Origin: an uncultured Bacilli bacterium
Lineage (GTDB): Bacteria > Bacillota_I > Bacilli_A > RF39 > UBA660
Direction of reading: 5' to 3'
Assembly: GCA_934149515.1 (NCBI GenBank)
Contig: CAKPFD010000014.1
Span: 1 to 18,718, forward strand
DNA length: 18,718 nt
In this document: positions 14,736 through 18,718 of the stretch, piece after piece
Layout: each line of letters begins with the position of its first letter
Position numbering within the stretch: the stretch's first letter is position 1
Translations under genes and position numbers: made by a program
Notes under the pieces: generated by a model
Databases searched by the model: none
What the model was told of the DNA's origin: nothing
What the model saw: only the letters and a program-made list of their open reading frames with translations

Positions 14736-15875
14736 ATGAAGCAAAAACATATTTTGAAATACCTTGATAAACCTTTATTTATTATAACGGCTATTTTGTT
14801 TTTATTTGGTTTAATTATGGTTTTTTCTGCTAGTAATGTAACTGCTTATATGAATGGTGGAAGTCCATATAGTTATTTTATTAGACAAGGATTATTTTTA
14901 TTAATTGGTAGTTGTTTATTCCTTTTTCTCATTAAATTTAATACTAAAGTTTATGGAATTGTTTCTCATTTTCTGTTGTTTGTCATTATCGCTATTTTAT
15001 TACTTTTGTTAATTTATGGTAAAGCAACTAACTATGCTATTAGTTGGATTAAAATTGGTGGTTTTACTATTCAGCCCAGTGAGTTTGCTAAAGTGATTAT
15101 GATTGTTTTTATAGCTCGATATTATGAAATTAATGAAAAGCGACTGGATAATTGGCTGGTTAGTTCTGTTCCATTACTAGTAGGAATGGGAATTACATTT
15201 TTGATTGTTTGTCAGCCAGATCTTGGAACGGCTATTATCTTTGCACTGTTGGTTGGTTTACTGTTTTTAGCAGTACCAATTCCCAAAAAAGTCAAAGCTA
15301 ATATTATTATTTTTATAGTATTAAGTGGTGTTGTTGTTGTTTGCTTTTTATTAATGGCTGGTAAATCTTTGATTCATCAACGACAATTAGAACGATTTAA
15401 TTTTTTACGACCATGTGATCGATTATTAAGTACTGGTAATCAAGTTTGTAATGGTTATATTGCAATTAATAATGGTGGTTTAACTGGTATTGGACTTGGT
15501 AATAGTACACAAAAATATTTATACTTACCATATCCTTATACAGATTTTATTTATGCTGTTGTGATTGAAGAACTTGGCGTGATTGTTGGTACTTTGTTGA
15601 TTTTAGCATATCTTTATGTTATTTATCGAATTTTAAAAATTGGCAAGGCTAGTTTTACCAATAGGGGAGCGATTATTTGTTATGGAGTTGCTAGTTATAT
15701 CTTTTTACATGTTGTAGTTAATCTGATGGGACTTTTTGGTTTAATGCCGATGACAGGTGTTCCACTTCCTTTTATAAGTTATGGTGGTAGTTTTACGATT
15801 TGTTTAATTGTTGCTTTAACTTTAGTGCAAAGAGTACAAATTGAAACAAAAATAAGAGAAGCAAAATTACGGTAA
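14736..15875 (+). CDS. ftsW: FtsW/SpoVE-type SEDS peptidoglycan glycosyltransferase
   Basis: Polytopic membrane enzyme of 379 residues that polymerises lipid II into glycan strands, working with a class B PBP during division or spore-wall synthesis. SEDS marks are SWIKIGGFTIQPSEFAK at 103-119, QPDLGTA at 160-166, GIGLGNSTQKYLYLP at 251-265, the conserved Asp270 in YTDFI, and PFISYGGS at 345-352. GNSTQ and SYGGS favour FtsW/SpoVE over RodA. ATG 14736 is chosen because GGGGAGG (14720-14726) lies 9 bases ahead; the in-frame ATG 14718 overlaps that site and sits at the likely transcript start. CDRLL replaces the usual D-R basic segment before the long loop. It stands as a single-gene unit, and no PBP gene is adjacent. 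FtsW rather than SpoVE is a guess within the subfamily. Confidence 0.9.
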   Translation: MKQKHILKYLDKPLFIITAILFLFGLIMVFSASNVTAYMNGGSPYSYFIRQGLFLLIGSCLFLFLIKFNTKVYGIVSHFLLFVIIAILLLLLIYGKATNYAISWIKIGGFTIQPSEFAKVIMIVFIARYYEINEKRLDNWLVSSVPLLVGMGITFLIVCQPDLGTAIIFALLVGLLFLAVPIPKKVKANIIIFIVLSGVVVVCFLLMAGKSLIHQRQLERFNFLRPCDRLLSTGNQVCNGYIAINNGGLTGIGLGNSTQKYLYLPYPYTDFIYAVVIEELGVIVGTLLILAYLYVIYRILKIGKASFTNRGAIICYGVASYIFLHVVVNLMGLFGLMPMTGVPLPFISYGGSFTICLIVALTLVQRVQIETKIREAKLR

Positions 15876-15940
15876 TTTTAATAATTGCTGTAATTTTTTA
15901 ATTCAAATAGAATTTTCTTGTTAGGAAAATTTGTTTTTTT
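15863..15940 (+). terminator. Two weak hairpins after the FtsW-like gene
   Basis: The first stem, AAAATTACGG (15863-15872) with CTGTAATTTT (15888-15897), has one G-T pair and overlaps the stop codon. The second, AATTTTC (15911-15917) with GAAAATT (15925-15931), is followed by T-G-T7 to 15940. Either or both could end the transcript; the stems are AT-rich and therefore modest. Confidence 0.55.
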
Positions 15941-15976
15941 CTCTACTTTTTATTATTAAATTGTCAAAATGGTCTT

Positions 15977-16005
15977 TTGCAAAAGCAATTTTTCCTTGGT
16001 ATGAT
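15977..16005 (+). promoter_or_regulatory. Strong extended -10 promoter of comEA
   Basis: TTGCAA (15977-15982), 17 bases, then TATGAT (16000-16005) with TG at 15997-15998. The -35 is embedded in the 12-base palindrome CTTTTGCAAAAG (15974-15985). The expected transcript start near 16012 is just before the ribosome site, giving a leader of about 20 bases. Confidence 0.65.
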
Positions 16006-16030
16006 GTCGACAAGAAAGGAGGAAGGACTA

Positions 16031-16720
16031 TTGACTTGGACATACTGCCATAAAAAACAGATAATATTTTTTTCTTTCATTTTGGTGTTATCAGTTGTTT
16101 TTTCGTTTTTGGTTTATCGTCATTGTTTTCAAAAGAAACCATCACATAAAAAAGATTCGGTTATTCTGGTTGGAAAAAAGGAAGATATGATGCAGGAAAA
16201 AGAAGAAACGGAAGAAGAAGTGTATTATCAAGTAGATATCAAAGGTCAAGTGAATGCACCTGGAATTTATAGTGTTAAAAAAGATAGTCGTGTAATAGAT
16301 GTGATTCGATTAGCTGGTGATTTGACAGAAATAGCGGATACTTCTGTTCTTAATTTGTCTAAGAAAGTAGTAGATGAGATGGTTATTGTTGTTTATAGTC
16401 GCAGTGAAGTAGAACAATTTACTGTTACGAAAGAAAAAGAAAAGCAGCAACAACAAGCGTGTCTTCAACCAAGTGAGGAATCTATTCAAAATGATGCTTG
16501 TATTAGTGAAAAAGAACAAGCATCCTCTACTAAAATATCTTTAAATAATGCTACTAAAGAAGAATTGATGCGTTTAACTGGTATTGGTGAAGCGAAAGCT
16601 TTAGCGATAATCGCTTATAGACAAGAACATGGTCCTTTTCAAAGTGTAGAGGAGGTTAAAAACGTTAGTGGCATAGGAGATGAATTGTTTGCTAAAATTC
16701 AGGAAGATATTACTCTGTAA
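16031..16720 (+). CDS. comEA: Competence DNA receptor ComEA
   Basis: Membrane-anchored double-stranded-DNA receptor for transformation; it passes DNA to ComEC. From TTG 16031 it has 229 residues: short cytosolic tail, helix at about 11-28, an SLBB domain at about 66-125 (VDIKGQVNAPGIYSV), a Lys/Gln/Glu-rich linker, and a helix-hairpin-helix DNA-binding domain at 168-229 with LNNATKEEL and the G-x-G turns LTGIGEAKA and VSGIGDEL. TTG is chosen because AGAAAGGAGG lies 8 bases ahead. A longer frame from TTG 15977 is rejected since that triplet is the -35 box. B. subtilis ComEA is about 205 residues, so length is normal. The promoter at 15977-16005 drives it and, through overlap, comEC. Confidence 0.93.
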   Translation: MTWTYCHKKQIIFFSFILVLSVVFSFLVYRHCFQKKPSHKKDSVILVGKKEDMMQEKEETEEEVYYQVDIKGQVNAPGIYSVKKDSRVIDVIRLAGDLTEIADTSVLNLSKKVVDEMVIVVYSRSEVEQFTVTKEKEKQQQQACLQPSEESIQNDACISEKEQASSTKISLNNATKEELMRLTGIGEAKALAIIAYRQEHGPFQSVEEVKNVSGIGDELFAKIQEDITL

Positions 16721-18718
16721 AACAGTTTATTTTGTTATTTTTCTTTGCAGTGTTCTTTTTACATTTTGGTATATATCTTTACCAAGACATTCTTGCTATT
16801 CATCTAGGGACAAACGAATTGTTGGTGTCATAGAAGAAATTACATTCGATGGTGCAAGAGTAAAAATTTTATTGCAAGCGAAAGAAAAACTTCTTGTTTT
16901 TTATTATTGTAGCAGTAATGATGAAGTAATCCAGCTTAAAAATAATTTGGTTATAGGAGATAAACTACAAATTGATGGCTCCTTATCTTACCCCACTTCA
17001 AGTCAAAATTTTTATGGTTTTTCTTATACTGATTATTTAAAATATCAATCTATTTATTATATTTGCCAGGCTGATACTATTTTGAAATTAGAAGATAATA
17101 CTTTTTTGCTGAATAAGATTAGAAATAGAATTTATCAATATGTTGATTCTTTATCCACTTCACAAAAAGTGAATTATGTTGCTGTTTTTTTCTTAGGAAA
17201 TATGGAATCGGTTACTCCAACTTTAAAGCAAAAGTTTCAAAATCTTGGTATTTCGCATTTATTTGCCCTTTCGGGGACACAAGTATCGTTGATTATTGCT
17301 GTAATTCAGTTTTTATTAAAGAAAAGTAAATGCCAAGAAATTATTGTTTTTCTTATCAGTCATAGTTTACTATTTGCTTATTATTTTATCATTTCATCTT
17401 GTGCATCTATTGATCGGGCTATTGTCTTTTCTATTATTTTTAGCCTTAATCGTATTTACCAATTTTATATTCCTCCTTTCTGTTTAATTTTGTTATCTGT
17501 TTCCATTTTGTTATTTATTAACCCTTATTATATATTTGATATTGGTTTTCAGTATTCTACAGTGATAACAAGTGGTTTGATTTTATATGCACCAAGATTA
17601 GAAAAGAAAAATAAGTTGTTGGCTTTATTTAAAGTGTCTTGTCTTAGTTTTTTACTTAGTTTACCTATTTCCTTATATCATTTTTCTTGGTTGAATGGTT
17701 TTAGCATTTTATATAATTTGTTTTATGTTCCTTATATTAATGTTATTGTGTTTCCACTTAGTATTTTGGTTTTTTTCTTACCTTTTTTGCAACCTGTTTT
17801 GTTAATTGCTACAAATCTTTTGGAAAGCAGTGTTACTTTTTTTCATCAGATTTCTATTGGCGTTGTTGTTTTTAAACGAGTTTTTCTTTTTATTTATATG
17901 TTTTACTTTCTTTCCCTTTGGATTTATCTATTTGTTTGTAGATCTAAAATAGTTAGTATTTTATTTTGTTGCTGTCTATTGATTCATTTTTTACTTCCTT
18001 ATTTAGAATCAAATGATCGTATTTATATGATTGATGTAGGTCAGGGCGATAGTTTTCTTTTACTTCTTGATCATAAAGTGTGTTTGCTTGATACTGGTGG
18101 TAAAAAAAGTATAAAAAAAGAAGCATGGGAAGAAACAAGGAATGTCTTTGATCAAGGAAATATTTTAATTCAATTTATTCGCCATTTAGGGTTTAATCGA
18201 ATTGATTATTTGATACTTAGTCATGGAGATGCTGATCATATGGGTGAAGCTATTAACTTAGTAAGTAATTTTAAAGTAGATAACGTTATATTTAATTGTG
18301 GAGAGTTTAATGAATTAGAAAAAGAATTAATCAAAGTATTAGATAAAAAGAAAATAAAATATTATTCATGTATTAAAGAACTAAATATAGATAATAACAA
18401 ACTATATTTTTTACAAACAAAAGAATATGATAATGAAAATGATAATAGTAATGTTATTTATACTGAACTTGATGGCTATAAATTCATGTTTATGGGAGAT
18501 GCAGGAGTAGAGAAAGAAAGAGATATTTTAAAAAAATATAATATATCTAATATAGATGTATTAAAGGTAGGGCATCATGGAAGTAAAACAAGCAGTGGTA
18601 AAAAATTTATTGATGAAATTAATCCTAAATATAGCATTATTAGTGTTGGCAAAAACAACAGATATGGTCATCCCAATAAAGAAGTATTAAATAATTTGAG
18701 TGATTCAAAAATTTATAG
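16689..18718 (+). CDS. comEC: Competence DNA channel ComEC, 3' end beyond window
   Basis: Polytopic protein that carries single-stranded DNA into the cell. One frame is open to the right edge (676 codons shown); only the C-terminal tail is missing, as homologues have about 700-770 residues. Order: basic N terminus and helix, an outer OB-like domain (about 40-150), the Competence membrane domain beginning GISHLFALSGTQVSLI (187-202), then a metallo-beta-lactamase-like domain with MIDVGQGDS (447-455), SHGDADH (511-517), MGDAG and GHHGS (His629, His630). It overlaps the end of comEA by 32 bases. TTG 16689 is chosen with AGGAG (16675-16679) 9 bases ahead; ATG 16680 is in frame but directly abuts that site. 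The usual G-L-H-V in the Competence domain reads GTQV. Confidence 0.93.
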   Translation, partial: MLKFRKILLCKTVYFVIFLCSVLFTFWYISLPRHSCYSSRDKRIVGVIEEITFDGARVKILLQAKEKLLVFYYCSSNDEVIQLKNNLVIGDKLQIDGSLSYPTSSQNFYGFSYTDYLKYQSIYYICQADTILKLEDNTFLLNKIRNRIYQYVDSLSTSQKVNYVAVFFLGNMESVTPTLKQKFQNLGISHLFALSGTQVSLIIAVIQFLLKKSKCQEIIVFLISHSLLFAYYFIISSCASIDRAIVFSIIFSLNRIYQFYIPPFCLILLSVSILLFINPYYIFDIGFQYSTVITSGLILYAPRLEKKNKLLALFKVSCLSFLLSLPISLYHFSWLNGFSILYNLFYVPYINVIVFPLSILVFFLPFLQPVLLIATNLLESSVTFFHQISIGVVVFKRVFLFIYMFYFLSLWIYLFVCRSKIVSILFCCCLLIHFLLPYLESNDRIYMIDVGQGDSFLLLLDHKVCLLDTGGKKSIKKEAWEETRNVFDQGNILIQFIRHLGFNRIDYLILSHGDADHMGEAINLVSNFKVDNVIFNCGEFNELEKELIKVLDKKKIKYYSCIKELNIDNNKLYFLQTKEYDNENDNSNVIYTELDGYKFMFMGDAGVEKERDILKKYNISNIDVLKVGHHGSKTSSGKKFIDEINPKYSIISVGKNNRYGHPNKEVLNNLSDSKIY

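Noticed and set aside
15966..15993. A genuine B. subtilis-type ComK K-box
   Set aside because: The two A4-n5-T4 boxes are only 2 bases apart, not at known ComK spacings, and such strings arise easily in AT-rich DNA; kept only as a finding to test.
15977..16030. Longer ComEA starting at TTG 15977 or ATG 16001
   Set aside because: TTG 15977 is the -35 box and ATG 16001 falls in the -10 box; both precede the expected transcript start. AGAAAGGAGG serves TTG 16031.
16722..18718. comEC as a pseudogene with frameshifts
   Set aside because: Checked at several points (16821, 17202, 17247, 18027, 18219, 18573): all motifs are in one uninterrupted frame.
1..18718. Mobile element, CRISPR array or tRNA gene
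   Set aside because: No transposase or integrase frame, no regularly spaced repeats and no tRNA-like cloverleaf or CCA-flanked segment was seen.

Overview
The window is AT-rich DNA from a walled, low-G+C Gram-positive bacterium (Bacillota/Bacilli, possibly one of the gut lineages near Erysipelotrichales or RF39; this placement is an impression, not a test). TGG is used for Trp and TGA is a genuine stop, so the standard bacterial code applies. ComEA, ComEC, an FtsW-type SEDS protein, a YjcZ-like small membrane protein and AGGAGG-type ribosome sites fit that placement. There is no gene-free stretch longer than about 155 bases, and I saw no tRNA, rRNA, CRISPR array or insertion sequence.

Region 1 (1-4816, +): a tightly packed surface-glycan operon, entered from the left edge. 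It encodes a GT-C-like membrane protein (5' end missing), a DPM1-like GT2 transferase with C-terminal membrane helices, a DUF2142-like membrane protein and a GtrA flippase-like protein, and it ends at an intrinsic terminator. This resembles a Gtr-type three-component glycosylation system with one extra GT-C-like protein.

Region 2 (4818-7702): glmS with its own promoter makes glucosamine-6-phosphate, the precursor for wall and surface sugars. It converges on a minus-strand GtrB/ArnC-type GT2 transferase, and one long hairpin lies between them.

Region 3 (7717-12830, +): a second run of surface genes, divergent from the GtrB-type gene. It holds another GT-C-like protein, an O-antigen-ligase-like polymerase or ligase, then a NatA/YhaQ-type ABC ATPase and its ABC-2 permease. 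It ends in a hairpin overlapping the last stop codon.

Region 4 (12814-14736): an L-lactate/2-hydroxyacid dehydrogenase-like gene (GTG start, altered substrate loop) converges on peptide deformylase. Upstream of def, on the same minus strand, is an overlooked 54-codon gene for a glycine/tyrosine-rich, single-helix YjcZ-like protein with its own promoter and a strong terminator.

Region 5 (14684-18718, +): an FtsW/SpoVE-type peptidoglycan glycosyltransferase, two weak hairpins, then comEA (TTG start, strong extended -10 promoter) overlapping comEC, which runs off the right edge about 676 codons in. These two encode the DNA-receptor and DNA-channel parts of natural transformation.

Together the window is a cell-envelope and DNA-uptake neighbourhood. 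Its most notable oddities are the small YjcZ-like gene, the sharp change in isoleucine codon choice inside glmS, and the shortened substrate loop of the dehydrogenase.
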